From Pseudomonadales bacterium (GTDB taxonomy: Bacteria > Pseudomonadota > Gammaproteobacteria > Pseudomonadales > Pseudohongiellaceae): DNA of 64,000 bases. The notes below the pieces were generated by a model. It saw nothing but the letters and a program-made list of their open reading frames with translations. It did not search any database and was not told the DNA's origin. A program made the position numbers and the translations under genes. Below, in pieces: positions 17,390-26,740 of this stretch. Position 1 is the stretch's first letter; every line of letters begins with the position of its first letter. The stretch covers positions 124,001 through 188,000 of the forward strand of contig WLWQ01000001.1 in assembly GCA_012103535.1 (NCBI GenBank). The letters run 5' to 3'.

Positions 17390-19783
17390 GTGATTTTTAG
17401 CAATAGTTGGCTAAAAGAATGGGTAGACCATCAACTAGATACTGAAGAGCTGATGGAAAATCTCACCATGGCTGGACTGGAAGTGGATGGATCCGCTGCA
17501 GTTGCCCGTGATTTTTCCGGCATTGTTGTTGGGGAAGTGCAGGAAGTTAATCCACATCCTGATGCAGATAAACTCAGTGTATGCACTGTTAGTGACGGTA
17601 AGGATACATTTCAAGTTGTTTGCGGGGCACCAAACGTTCGAGCAGGTATGCAGGTGCCATTCGCGAAAGTCGGTTCTGAAGTCATCATTCCAGAAGAAGA
17701 TAAACCGTTTTCCATAAAAGCAGCCAAACTTCGAGGCGTAGAGTCCAATGGCATGCTTTGCTCTGCGGAAGAATTGGGTCTGGAAGAAAAATCAGAAGGT
17801 CTACTGGAACTCCCTGAAAATTCGTCAATCGGAGAGGATGTTCGAACAGCCTTAGATCTGGACGATGCGAGTATAGAATTAGACCTGACGCCTAATCGAG
17901 GCGACTGTTTAGGAATGGTTGGCTTGGCCCGTGAGGTAGGTGTGCTTACGCGTACCAACATCCGGGAACCAGAATTAAATCCAGTTGCGGCGGTTCATGA
18001 TGAAGAGTTTCCAATAGCCATTTCAGCCAAAGACGAATGCCCCAGGTATTTAGGGCGAATCATCAAGAACATAAACCTGAATTCAGCTTCTCCGTTTTGG
18101 ATACAGGAAAAATTGCGCAGGTCTGGCTTACGCAGTATCGATCCTATAGTCGATGTGACGAATTTCGTTTTGATGGAGTTAGGTCAGCCTATGCACGCGT
18201 TTGACTACGCCAAGTTAAGTGGTGGTATCGATGTGCGCATGGCCAATGAAAAGGAAAAACTAACGCTGCTAGACGGTAAAGAGATCACGCTTAATCCAGA
18301 AGTATTGGTTATTGCGGATCATAAAAAAGCGGTAGCAATGGCTGGCATTATGGGCGGCCTGGACACTTCTGTAACCGAAGCAACTAAAGATGTTTTTCTC
18401 GAATGTGCTTTCTTTGCACCGCTTGCCGTTGCTGGAAAGGCGCGATCATTTGGTATGCATACCGATGCCTCCCATCGTTATGAGCGTGGTGTCGACCATC
18501 AGTTGCAACACCGAGCAATGGAAAGGGCAACTGAACTATTACTGGATATAGTTGGAGGAGAGCCCGGCCCGATTACTGAGGCAGTAGGGAATTTGCCCGA
18601 AGCAGTCCAGGTACAACTTAATTACCAGAGTGTAAGTGGTCAGTTAGGTGTTGAGATCGCTCGAGATGAAATTCGGGAAATTCTAGAACGACTCGGTTTC
18701 ATTGTTCTGGAAGAAAATGAGCAGGCAATCAATGTACAAGTCCCTTCCTATCGCTTCGATGTGAGTATCGAGGCAGATTTGATAGAAGAACTAGCCAGAA
18801 TCTATGGCTATAACAATGTGCCGGAAACCAAGGGAATGGGTCAGCAGATTCTGGCTTCCGTGCCAGAGGCAGAGCTGCCGCTGCGCAGAGTACGCTATCA
18901 ATTGGCCGCCATGGGTTATCAGGAAGTCGTAACTTACTCCTTTATCGATCCAGCACTGTCGAAAATGATCTTGGGAACAGAGATAGAATCTGTTCCTTTG
19001 CAAAATCCTATTTCCGAAGATATGTCGGTAATGCGTGGAAGTTTGCTGCCTGGCTTGCTTAGTTCTTTTCAGTACAACGCAAATCGCCAACAAAGTCGTC
19101 TGAGGCTCTTCGAATCTGGCTTAGTGTTTCAAAAATCAGGGTCGGAATTACTGCAAAAGACCATGATTGGTGGTTTGATCGCAGGTAATAGAAAACCTGA
19201 TAATTGGAATATTAACAAAGAGATAAGTGATTTTTATGATCTAAAAGGTGATATTGAATTGTTGCTGAGTCTTAAGGGTCAGAATGCGACCGTGAGCTTT
19301 GTGGCAACAGAAAAACCCGGGATTCATCCGGGCCAATGTGCACGTATTATTAGCGAAGAAGGTAATGAAATTGGTTACCTCGGGGCTCTGCATCCTGCTG
19401 TGGCGCAGGAATTAGACCTGGATACTGCTGTATTTGTCTTCGAATTAGACCTCGATGAACTACAACAGGCGGTAATTCCCAGGGCAACGACCCTATCAAA
19501 GTACCCGGAAGTAAGTCGCGATTTGGCCATTGTCATCGATGAAAATGTGAGTTCCGGAGAGATCCTGGCAAATGTCGAGAAAAACGCCGGAGAGTTCCTG
19601 GTAGGCTCAAGAATATTTGATGTTTATCAAGGGGATGCGGTCACAAAAGGCAAAAAAAGTATTGCTTTGGGGTTGACGTGGCAGCATCCTTCACGCACTC
19701 TTAGTGACGACGAGATAAATACAATAATTAGTAATTGCGTCAACGCACTACAAGAACAATTTAATGCAAATTTGCGGAATTAA
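17390..19783 (+). CDS. pheT: Phenylalanyl-tRNA synthetase beta subunit
   Basis: The beta subunit binds tRNA-Phe and edits mischarged Tyr. The 797-residue protein shows the standard layout: N-terminal half with an EMAP-like tRNA-binding OB domain (VVGEVQEVNPHPDADKL), the B3/B4 editing domain (DLTPNRGDCLGM and GQPMHAFDY), B5, a catalytic-like core and the C-terminal ferredoxin-fold anticodon-binding domain (LSKYPEVSRDLAIVID). The start is GTG 17390 with an AGGA site. Length is normal. Confidence 0.97.
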   Translation: MIFSNSWLKEWVDHQLDTEELMENLTMAGLEVDGSAAVARDFSGIVVGEVQEVNPHPDADKLSVCTVSDGKDTFQVVCGAPNVRAGMQVPFAKVGSEVIIPEEDKPFSIKAAKLRGVESNGMLCSAEELGLEEKSEGLLELPENSSIGEDVRTALDLDDASIELDLTPNRGDCLGMVGLAREVGVLTRTNIREPELNPVAAVHDEEFPIAISAKDECPRYLGRIIKNINLNSASPFWIQEKLRRSGLRSIDPIVDVTNFVLMELGQPMHAFDYAKLSGGIDVRMANEKEKLTLLDGKEITLNPEVLVIADHKKAVAMAGIMGGLDTSVTEATKDVFLECAFFAPLAVAGKARSFGMHTDASHRYERGVDHQLQHRAMERATELLLDIVGGEPGPITEAVGNLPEAVQVQLNYQSVSGQLGVEIARDEIREILERLGFIVLEENEQAINVQVPSYRFDVSIEADLIEELARIYGYNNVPETKGMGQQILASVPEAELPLRRVRYQLAAMGYQEVVTYSFIDPALSKMILGTEIESVPLQNPISEDMSVMRGSLLPGLLSSFQYNANRQQSRLRLFESGLVFQKSGSELLQKTMIGGLIAGNRKPDNWNINKEISDFYDLKGDIELLLSLKGQNATVSFVATEKPGIHPGQCARIISEEGNEIGYLGALHPAVAQELDLDTAVFVFELDLDELQQAVIPRATTLSKYPEVSRDLAIVIDENVSSGEILANVEKNAGEFLVGSRIFDVYQGDAVTKGKKSIALGLTWQHPSRTLSDDEINTIISNCVNALQEQFNANLRN

Positions 19784-19798
19784 GCTGGGGAATTGATT

Positions 19799-20107
19799 AT
19801 GGCCGATGGAGCACTCACAAAGGCCGATATGGCTGAACGCCTATTTGAGGAACTCGGACTAAATAAGCGCGTAGCCAAGGAAGTAGTAGAGCAATTTTTT
19901 GAGGAAATTCGCTTATCTCTGGAGCGAAATGAGCAAGTGAAATTGTCTGGATACGGCAATTTTGACCTAAGAGATAAGAAGCAGCGTCCCGGAAGAAATC
20001 CGAAAACCGGTGAAGAAATCCCCATCAAGGCCAGAAGAGTAGTAACGTTCAGGCCCGGTCAAAAACTTAAGGCGAGAGTAGAAGGATATGCTGGAACCGA
20101 AGAATAA
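19799..20107 (+). CDS. ihfA: Integration host factor subunit alpha
   Basis: This is the partner of the ihfB product; the heterodimer bends DNA for recombination, replication and transcription. The 102 residues include [31 protein letters not shown] and the DNA-contacting [12 protein letters not shown] arm. ATG 19799 has GGGGA eight bases upstream; a TTG six bases earlier is in frame but unlikely. The pheT-ihfA junction is conserved. The 3' end overlaps the next gene by 20 bases. Confidence 0.96.
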   Translation: MADGALTKADMAERLFEELGLNKRVAKEVVEQFFEEIRLSLERNEQVKLSGYGNFDLRDKKQRPGRNPKTGEEIPIKARRVVTFRPGQKLKARVEGYAGTEE

Positions 20108-20441
20108 CGACGAATTACCCCCAATTCCTCCAAAACGCTATTTCACTATCGGTGAAGTAGGTGAACTTTGTGCAGTAAAGCCACACGTGCTGCGCTATTG
20201 GGAAGCAGAATTCCCGCAGTTAAAGCCAGTAAAGCGCCGCGGCAATCGCCGTTACTACCAGCGCCAGGACGTAGTTCTAATTCGCCAAATAAAGAGTCTC
20301 CTCTACGAACAGGGTTACACCATCGGTGGGGCTCGGCAGAAGATGAGCGATGATCCTGAAGAAGTCGCGAAGTCCAGTGTGAATTCTAGCGAGATCAAGT
20401 CACTCGTTACCGATCTTGAGAGTGTGATTGCTAAGTTGTAG
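20088..20441 (+). CDS. MerR-family transcriptional regulator
   Basis: The 117-residue protein has an N-terminal MerR winged helix-turn-helix ([22 protein letters not shown] through [20 protein letters not shown]) and a short C-terminal helix for dimerisation. There is no effector domain and no metal-binding cysteine pattern, so a sensed ligand is not indicated. It overlaps ihfA by 20 bases and is probably translated from the same mRNA. A MerR-type gene directly after ihfA is common in pseudomonads and relatives; its targets are unknown. Confidence 0.88.
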   Translation: MLEPKNNDELPPIPPKRYFTIGEVGELCAVKPHVLRYWEAEFPQLKPVKRRGNRRYYQRQDVVLIRQIKSLLYEQGYTIGGARQKMSDDPEEVAKSSVNSSEIKSLVTDLESVIAKL

Positions 20442-20493
20442 CAACCCGCAAAAATACTCCGTTAAAATCTAATCTCTTTGAATCGATCAAATT

Positions 20494-20532
20494 CGGGGCG
20501 TAGCGCAGTCTAGTAGCACACTACACTGGCAG
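20494..20532 (+). pseudogene. Decayed 5' half of a tRNA-Pro gene
   Basis: This segment matches the first 36 bases of the intact tRNA-Pro at 20598 with five differences, all transitions, and the match ends inside the anticodon (GGC-A instead of GGG-G). There is no T-arm or 3' acceptor strand, so it cannot make a tRNA. The upstream flank is duplicated too (20438-20485 resembles 20552-20599), which points to a partial tandem duplication that included the promoter. Confidence 0.8.
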
Positions 20533-20597
20533 GAACTCAACTAGAAAAGAAGTAGCAACAAATCATCTATTTTCGATAGAATCTTATCGCTTTGAAT

Positions 20598-20674
20598 CGG
20601 GGTGTAGCGCAGCCTGGTAGCGCACCACACTGGGGGTGTGGTGGTCGTCGGTTCAAATCCGGCCACCCCGACCA
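20598..20674 (+). tRNA. tRNA-Pro (GGG)
   Basis: It is 77 bases including CCA. Acceptor arms CGGGGTG and CACCCCG pair perfectly, the anticodon loop TGGGGGT carries GGG, and the T-arm has GGTTCAAATCC. A TAGAAT (20577-20582) is a plausible -10. A truncated copy lies 104 bases upstream. Confidence 0.95.
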
Positions 20675-20775
20675 ATATTTTATTAAATTCAGTCTGCGCC
20701 TATAACTCTATCGGAGTTAATTAGCTTATCGAATAGATAGGCCATTGCGACTCCAACCATCTCAAGAACAATTTC

Positions 20776-20976
20776 CTACAACAAAGCCGGCTGATTACCA
20801 CACCCCGAAGTCGGATCATTTTTATTACCCTGATTCCATGGCATGTATCTGTCTTCAACTTCATGCAGATATTCCATGATCGCCTCAGTGGCATAAAACT
20901 GCACGGTTCTGCCAGTGCTTAAAGAAAGTAAATCAAGTCTATTGTAGATATCGTCAGGTAAGTCCAGTGTGAGCAT
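20776..20976 (-). CDS. Small ribbon-helix-helix protein, orphan antitoxin-like
   Basis: The 66-residue product begins MLTLDLPDDIYNRLDLLS followed by TGRTVQFYATEAIMEYL, the beta-strand plus two helices of RHH/CopG DNA-binding proteins of the RelB/DUF6290 type that act as antitoxins. The last 18 residues are polar and may be the toxin-binding or degraded tail. AGGGA lies just before the ATG. No RelE/ParE-like toxin frame is visible on either side, so it is either orphaned or a free-standing regulator. Function is inferred from the fold pattern only. Confidence 0.7.
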   Translation of the reverse strand: MLTLDLPDDIYNRLDLLSLSTGRTVQFYATEAIMEYLHEVEDRYMPWNQGNKNDPTSGCGNQPALL

Positions 20977-21228
20977 GATAAATCCCTTTTCGTTTTTGCA
21001 TTACGGTTAGAAAGTAGTTGAATACGTCCTTGTATTCATAAAAGCATTCCCTGCTTGGATTTAACTATATGCTCTCTAGAAAAATAGAGGAGGTGACAAA
21101 ATATTTACAAATGGTTGACAGAATATGACAGCCAATTGCGAAGAGGTATGTTGGGTAACAATATTAGGAGTGGCTTATTTGAGGACACAATAATAAGTTA
21201 CAAAATGAAAACCGGATAACACATTGAG

Positions 21229-21603
21229 CTAATTTAAGACGCGATACCCTCGACCAATTAAACAACGCTTGATTACCATCTCCCGTTCGCGGAGGCCTTC
21301 TCCCACACCCCGTGCTCCGCCAGCAACGGCACCAACACCAGCGCCACGCTTTGCGGTGTCGCTATTGCCCAATACGGCGCCAAACACACCGCCAACGACG
21401 GCACCTGCTGCAGCACCTGTTCCTGCTTTGCGTGCGATCTCTACTTCGTCTGCATACTGCTGGCACTCGATGAGATCCTGGTCATATTGCGCCAAGTTAA
21501 CCCCCCGGGATTCTATAATCGGATTATTACCAGTAAGGTCTTCCACAGTAGCGCACCCAAGAAATACTGCAGGAACTAAAATTATTACGCCTAGAATCTT
21601 CAT
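21229..21603 (-). CDS. Glycine-zipper lipoprotein
   Basis: The 124-residue product has a lipoprotein signal (MKILGVIILVPAVFLGC, lipidated Cys 17), a short linker and a glycine-zipper hairpin (GTGAAAGAVVGGVFGAVLG and GAGVGAVAGGARGVGEG), ending with a basic segment around a Cys. Such proteins insert a helical hairpin in the outer membrane or act as envelope stress or structural proteins; the precise role is unknown. ATG 21603 has an ideal AGGAGG site, so the upstream in-frame start at 21621 is rejected. A small palindrome (aaacct/aggttt at 21640-21655) lies in its promoter region. Confidence 0.85.
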   Translation of the reverse strand: MKILGVIILVPAVFLGCATVEDLTGNNPIIESRGVNLAQYDQDLIECQQYADEVEIARKAGTGAAAGAVVGGVFGAVLGNSDTAKRGAGVGAVAGGARGVGEGLREREMVIKRCLIGRGYRVLN

Positions 21604-21726
21604 AAAATCCTCCTGTTGCATTAATAAGTAAAACGCAATAAACCTGATTAGGTTTACAAGAGATAGACTAATCTGAAAAAGCTGAGCTGAAGTTTAATGG
21701 TAGGAAATTAACCGATTAAGAGGTGC

Positions 21727-22755
21727 TTAGTTTTCTGCCGCTCCAATCTTATCGGAATACAAGAAGTAAATGATGAACAAGCTTATGAAGAGCTGAAACA
21801 TAAACGATTCGCTGGCTTCAAAGTAATGACCGAGGAAGCCTATTAGTCCAAGCAAGAACGCGGTGGTAGTTATTATTGCAACGACAGCTTCAACGCTAAA
21901 CCCTCTTCTCAATAATTGGTGATGAAGGTGGTCAGTGCCAGGAGAGAATGGAGAGATACCTTTCTGTGGTCGCTTGATAAGTAGATTGACAGTATCAAAC
22001 AAAGGGAGGGTCAAAAACCAAAGCGCGTAAACAGGCTCAAACGTTGGGGTTTCGCCTTGGGTAGATTCAATGAATAACCAAGCAAGCATAAAACCTAACA
22101 TGGTGCTGCCGGCATCTCCTAAATAAACTAAAGCCTTACGCTTCCAGGGGCGACGAAAATTCAAACTGAGAAACGCGATAATCGAAAAAATTATCATTAC
22201 TATAAAACTGGTCGTTACAATGTCACCGCGAATAAATGAAAGGAGTGCAATAAATCCCAATGCAACAATGACTAGTCCTCCAGACAAGCCATCGATGCCG
22301 TCGGACATATTGACTGCATTGATCACACCAACGGTGGCAAAAATTGTAACAGGAATTGCTAATGCGCCCAGTTCCAGTGAGCCAACGTATACCAAATCAC
22401 CTAAGGAAGTTAACTGAACGCCTGCAACGACCGCCATAACAAGCGCTACTAAAGCATGACCGGTCATGCGCGCGATGACGGTTAGCTCTTTGGCGTCATC
22501 AATTGTGCCAATAAATAAAACTAAGGCCGAAAGGCTAAGAAATGGCGCGAACTGGGATAGAGCTGAAGGTGTAAAAAAAGATGCTAACAGTATGCCTAGG
22601 AAGATTCCTAGGCCGCCAACAAGGGGAGTAGCAGAGATATGAGTTTTGTGACCACCTGGAATATCGATTAAGCCCACTTTTCCTGCTAGAGGTTTCAATG
22701 CGAACAATGAAACACCTGTTATGAAAAATGAGCCAGCTAATACAATCAAATTCAT
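21727..22755 (-). CDS. WecA/MraY-type undecaprenyl-phosphate N-acetylhexosamine-1-phosphate transferase
   Basis: A polytopic membrane enzyme of the same GT4 superfamily as the gene at 6727, but from the WecA branch. It shows the HKTHISATPLVGGLGIFLG loop, NAVNMSDGIDGLSGG with catalytic aspartates, YLGDAGSTMLGF and the His-rich cytosolic loop DHLHHQLLRRGF. The 342 residues and about eleven membrane helices fit the family. It probably loads GlcNAc-1-P on undecaprenyl phosphate to start ECA, O-antigen or exopolysaccharide synthesis. It stands alone, with no glycosyltransferases beside it, between a lipoprotein and a large secreted protein. Confidence 0.88.
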   Translation of the reverse strand: MNLIVLAGSFFITGVSLFALKPLAGKVGLIDIPGGHKTHISATPLVGGLGIFLGILLASFFTPSALSQFAPFLSLSALVLFIGTIDDAKELTVIARMTGHALVALVMAVVAGVQLTSLGDLVYVGSLELGALAIPVTIFATVGVINAVNMSDGIDGLSGGLVIVALGFIALLSFIRGDIVTTSFIVMIIFSIIAFLSLNFRRPWKRKALVYLGDAGSTMLGFMLAWLFIESTQGETPTFEPVYALWFLTLPLFDTVNLLIKRPQKGISPFSPGTDHLHHQLLRRGFSVEAVVAIITTTAFLLGLIGFLGHYFEASESFMFQLFISLFIIYFLYSDKIGAAEN

Positions 22756-22819
22756 TGGGTTTTGTTTCTCTTTTTATTATTCTCTATACCTTAAGTATGC
22801 CTGTCTCCTTGTTAATACT

Positions 22820-25123
22820 TTATGGCATTCCCAAAACTAGCTGACTTTGAGTTGATGTTAAAACCTGGACATCCAGGATGCCGTCATTATTAAAGTCGAA
22901 TACTCTGTAGGCGACACCTGATGCGTCTGCATTTAGTTGATGATACACAGCGTCACTAAACTCAATATTGCTAACCACATAGCTCGGCCTAAAATCGCCT
23001 ACACCAGGAATTGTAATTACGCCTGTTGTTCGATCTGCCAAGACGTCGTATCCGAATCCTTGCACTGAATCGAAGAAGGCGTCATCAGCTATAACTGGTA
23101 ACAAATCTTGTGCACCACCATTTGGGTAATTAACGGTGAACAGATAATTCACGTCAGATTCGTCGCCGGATGCCGGACCGAAAAAGGTGGCTGATCCCGC
23201 ATTCGAATCACCTGAGTTTTCAACATCTTCGAATCCAAAAGTTGCATATGCAGTAATGGTGCCGTCACTCAATGTCATGCTGCCACCTTCGAGTAAGGTG
23301 ATTGTTGCTCCGATATCTTCTACACCATCAATGAATGAGAATACATCTGCTGCCGCTGGTGATAACTCTATTGAAACGTTTCCGCTTACAAGAACAATGT
23401 TGCCATTAGGAAGGTAAGAAGCCCCCTGAGCGGTATTGCTTGGCACTATAGATACTGCGACGATATGCGCTGTCACATTGTCCGTGCCATGACTTGCAAA
23501 TGAAAAATCAGTGTTACTGCCGGTCCCTGTATTATTAAGCGCAGATAGATCTGACCGCAGGTTTAGAAGATCGTCAGGGATAACACCTGTAAGATTAAAA
23601 TTTATTGAATGTTGAATACTATCTACAGTTCCTATATCAAAAACTGTTTCAATTATTTCCTCAGTGCTTTGCCCGGCAATTTGTAATAGTACGTATGCAA
23701 AGCTCTGCACAGCTTCTTGTGCAGTTGCATCTGGCTCAATTTTTATTTCAGTATCAGCTGCATCAACTAAAGCTGTAATTTGAGTCAAAACTTCAGTTGC
23801 TACTGCTCCGTCATCAGCAGTAATTAGGCCGTTTAACAAAGTCTCGGTAGATTCCACTAAGTCTTCCACAGAAGCAGCTGAAAGATCAGAATCTCCAACA
23901 AGTCCAACAACATCCGTTAGGATATTAACAGTGTCGTCTACTACTTGATCTTGTTCGGAATTAGACAAATCATCAAGATTGTCAAATACAGTTCCCACAG
24001 TCTGCAAAACCGATCCCACGTTTTCTGCTACATCATCCGGATCCGCATCGCTTAATCCAACAAGAGTATCCACCGCAGCGGTACCAGAACCGGAAAAGTT
24101 AAGTCCCAATTCACTGTCTGCATCACCGTCTGCCAGTAAATCAGCAATGTCATCACCAACATCTGTTAAATCATCTATCGCTCCGGAGATTTCTTCAGAA
24201 GTTGCGCCTTCATCTAAATCGTTGATTGCTGCATCAGCATCATCCAATCCTTCTTGGGCTATCTCGGTATCGGCTACACATTCTCCGTCAACTAAGGTTT
24301 CACCTGCGTCACATGTGGGATCTTGGCTACCGCCACCGCCACCGCCAAAACTTAGAGATCCGGTAAGTTTCTGGCTGGTAACGTCCAAAACGGCATTATC
24401 ACCAGCACCAATTACAAATTCACTGCTCGCTGCAGTAAAGGACATGCCTCCTGAATGTTGGAAATCATAATTGGTGCCTGCGGTTCTGGCTAATATTACT
24501 GTGTAGTCGTAACTGAGCCCGGTGTTGTCGAGACTAGTCACGATGTCTCCGAGAATTCCCATTTCGCCCTCAATGAGAGCAATTTGGCCGGCAGCATCAA
24601 AGCTCAAAGAGTTGTCGTCAAAATTAACGGAACCGCCGCTTGCTACCGAAGTTTCTGCTTGTGTTGCTCCAGATGCATCACGACCATAAATTTTCACAGT
24701 CGGCGTGGTCAGAGTTCCAGTCAAATTGTCCGAACCGTCAAACGCCAACACTATGCCAGGTATCAAGACTTCTAGTCTTCTCATGCTCGACTGTTCGTCA
24801 ATCACGATTCCTGCGGTGAATGTGCCAGTCGTGCTTGTTATTGCTGTGCCAGATACTCCAAATGTGAAGGTTGGAATAGTTAAAGTCCCGGAAGTAGGCA
24901 CTCCCGAGACGTGGGGAATAATGCCGGTCGAAGGAACACTGACAGTTGAATTAAAACTAGTTCCTGCCACAGATACTGTAAATTCGTCGCTCGCTAGATT
25001 CAGAACCTGGGCTGCGGCAGTGTTGCTGAGGCCAAGTAGCACAAGAAATATCGTGCTCAACTTTAAGGTTGAATATGCTCGCGGAAAGAAAGAAATTCGA
25101 TAAACGGAAGTCAGCATGCCCAT
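22820..25123 (-). CDS. Large acidic secreted protein of unknown function
   Basis: I do not recognise this 767-residue protein. An N-terminal hydrophobic segment ending SNTAAAQ is a likely signal peptide. Residues ~40-265 are Thr/Ser/Gly-rich and beta-like. A GGGGGG linker is followed by CDAGETLVDGEC, a small disulfide-type element, then about 250 acidic, mainly helical residues rich in Asp-Leu-Ile repeats (DDADAAINDLDEG...), then a second beta-rich region ending with FDFNNDGILDVQV, which looks like a calcium-binding D-x-N-x-D loop. No catalytic motif is seen. An outer-membrane barrel gene lies upstream on the same strand, 183 bases away, perhaps functionally linked. Confidence 0.75.
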   Translation of the reverse strand: MGMLTSVYRISFFPRAYSTLKLSTIFLVLLGLSNTAAAQVLNLASDEFTVSVAGTSFNSTVSVPSTGIIPHVSGVPTSGTLTIPTFTFGVSGTAITSTTGTFTAGIVIDEQSSMRRLEVLIPGIVLAFDGSDNLTGTLTTPTVKIYGRDASGATQAETSVASGGSVNFDDNSLSFDAAGQIALIEGEMGILGDIVTSLDNTGLSYDYTVILARTAGTNYDFQHSGGMSFTAASSEFVIGAGDNAVLDVTSQKLTGSLSFGGGGGGSQDPTCDAGETLVDGECVADTEIAQEGLDDADAAINDLDEGATSEEISGAIDDLTDVGDDIADLLADGDADSELGLNFSGSGTAAVDTLVGLSDADPDDVAENVGSVLQTVGTVFDNLDDLSNSEQDQVVDDTVNILTDVVGLVGDSDLSAASVEDLVESTETLLNGLITADDGAVATEVLTQITALVDAADTEIKIEPDATAQEAVQSFAYVLLQIAGQSTEEIIETVFDIGTVDSIQHSINFNLTGVIPDDLLNLRSDLSALNNTGTGSNTDFSFASHGTDNVTAHIVAVSIVPSNTAQGASYLPNGNIVLVSGNVSIELSPAAADVFSFIDGVEDIGATITLLEGGSMTLSDGTITAYATFGFEDVENSGDSNAGSATFFGPASGDESDVNYLFTVNYPNGGAQDLLPVIADDAFFDSVQGFGYDVLADRTTGVITIPGVGDFRPSYVVSNIEFSDAVYHQLNADASGVAYRVFDFNNDGILDVQVLTSTQSQLVLGMP

Positions 25124-25306
25124 AGAAGTTACCTTGAGGAGAAATATTTTCTTATTTACTAGCGTGTTACAGCGATACAGCTCTAACTATTACTAACGCC
25201 CTAGTTCCATTTTGGTTGATTGCGTTTAAGCAAAAGTTTCCTGCGCTAATTTTCTGTATAATCTAACATGTATTTAACTGAATTCTAAGTGATTTTCTAT
25301 TGTTTT

Positions 25307-26428
25307 TTAGAAACGATAACCCAGTTCTAGGCCAATGTACCCATAGGGTTCAGAAGAAAAGGATTCACTAAGTGGGTTGTTAAAGTGGGGAAGTTTTCCG
25401 AGGAATTGATTAGAGAACAAATTGCCGGAGACGCTTGCACTGAATTCTGGAGTAATCCAATAGGAGATTTTAGCATTGAGCGTGTGGTTGCCATCTTCGT
25501 GAGAGGTCGCAGAACTGGTCAAGAAGCCCGGCAATCCAGTGGGTGCGACCAATGGATCGCGGTTAAAACTCGAATCATTGATGTCGATGTACTCGTAGCT
25601 GATAGATGCTGGTAGGCGAGGTGTTATTCGTAAGTTAAGGCTAGCACCTAAATACAGATAGCTTTCTTCGAGCGAAAATTCCTGTTTGAACAAATTTCTA
25701 ATTGTGCCGTTTTCGGCATTAGTTGAGGTGCCTGACTTCGCATCACTTTGTCCATAACCCAGCCAAAAACTGGTGACACCGATTTGATCAAGGTAGCGGG
25801 AAAAAAGGAGCCGAATCGTCCAGCCCTCATCTTTAAGATCATCTACAGAAAAAATTGTTGGGTCAGAAAAGAAAACTGTCAGATTTGAGAAGTTTATTTG
25901 ATCAATTGTGACATCAAAGTCATCGGATTCATTCCTATAGGCTGTTGCCTGAATTGATAGGGCAGTTTGGAGATTGTCGGGATTCAACAATTTCGATTCG
26001 AAAAGAGTCCACTTGAAGCCGATCTCTTGCAGGGTCGTATCTAAGGATTCATTGATATCGACTATGTTGACTGATTGAACTTCTCCGAGATCGACTGTTA
26101 AAGACTGGTCTTGATAGCGAGCAAATGCAGAGATAGTTTCTGTGATTCCATAGTGCAATTCGATAGCACTACCTGCTAAGTCACCGCTGTCTCCAACAAG
26201 TCGACGATTGTTTGCTATTAGATCTTCGCGGATATTTAAGACATCAATTGTGTCATTAACTGCCAAACCAGCAATTGAAAACTCAAATTCACCTGCAGTA
26301 GCAGTGTATGCAGACGTGTTGTCTCGATTGATCCACCCAAGCGGGGTGTCTGCCCAAGACTTAGTCATGAAACAAACCAAGACGCCAGCTATAAACAAAT
26401 TTTCTAAGGATATTGGAAACTTTTTCAT
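25307..26428 (-). CDS. Putative outer-membrane beta-barrel protein
   Basis: The 373-residue product has a signal peptide (to TKSWA) and a mature part built of alternating hydrophobic/polar strands with aromatic girdles (for example EDGNHTLNAKISYWITPEF and SYLYLGASLNLRI), ending in GLELGYRF. The C-terminal Phe is the usual signal for BAM-mediated outer-membrane insertion. No plug, TonB box or enzyme motif is seen, so transport or surface roles are open. It lies upstream of the large acidic secreted protein on the same strand. Similar barrels are common in marine Gammaproteobacteria, but I cannot name a family. Confidence 0.75.
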   Translation of the reverse strand: MKKFPISLENLFIAGVLVCFMTKSWADTPLGWINRDNTSAYTATAGEFEFSIAGLAVNDTIDVLNIREDLIANNRRLVGDSGDLAGSAIELHYGITETISAFARYQDQSLTVDLGEVQSVNIVDINESLDTTLQEIGFKWTLFESKLLNPDNLQTALSIQATAYRNESDDFDVTIDQINFSNLTVFFSDPTIFSVDDLKDEGWTIRLLFSRYLDQIGVTSFWLGYGQSDAKSGTSTNAENGTIRNLFKQEFSLEESYLYLGASLNLRITPRLPASISYEYIDINDSSFNRDPLVAPTGLPGFLTSSATSHEDGNHTLNAKISYWITPEFSASVSGNLFSNQFLGKLPHFNNPLSESFSSEPYGYIGLELGYRF

Positions 26429-26740
26429 CTTAAAGCGATCAATATTTAATCGATTCTGCCTGCAAAAGGGCTCACAAGTTGCTGGAAATTAAGTGGATTG
26501 TCAATCTGAATTAGTTGATTAGCGAGACTGGGAAAAATGTGAGTTTTATTGGGCTCCAGCGCTATTTTTTTAGCTTCTTCGGCCGATTTAAATTGTTATT
26601 AATGCTTTTAATCATATAGAATTCCGCGCCATTCAAATGCTGAATTCAATCGATAGTTTTTTTGTGCAATTTTCAGTCAACTTGGTTAGACATATCACCT
26701 GTCCCCCTGCAAAAAATCAGCGACTTAATCCGAGGCAGCG
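26429..26740. other. 312-base divergent intergenic region before smc
   Basis: It holds the promoters for smc (+) and the barrel gene (-). A weak candidate for smc is TTGTTA at 26593-26598 with TAGAAT at 26617-26622 (18-base spacing). No ORF, RNA gene or strong hairpin is visible. Confidence 0.4.

Noticed and set aside
23979..24470. A + strand ORF of 163 residues antisense to the large acidic secreted protein.
   Set aside because: Its Pro/Ser-rich product mirrors the acidic repeats on the other strand; it is a shadow.
25257..25262. A perfect TATAAT on the + strand.
   Set aside because: No + strand gene follows for more than a kilobase and there is no -35, so chance in AT-rich DNA is likelier.
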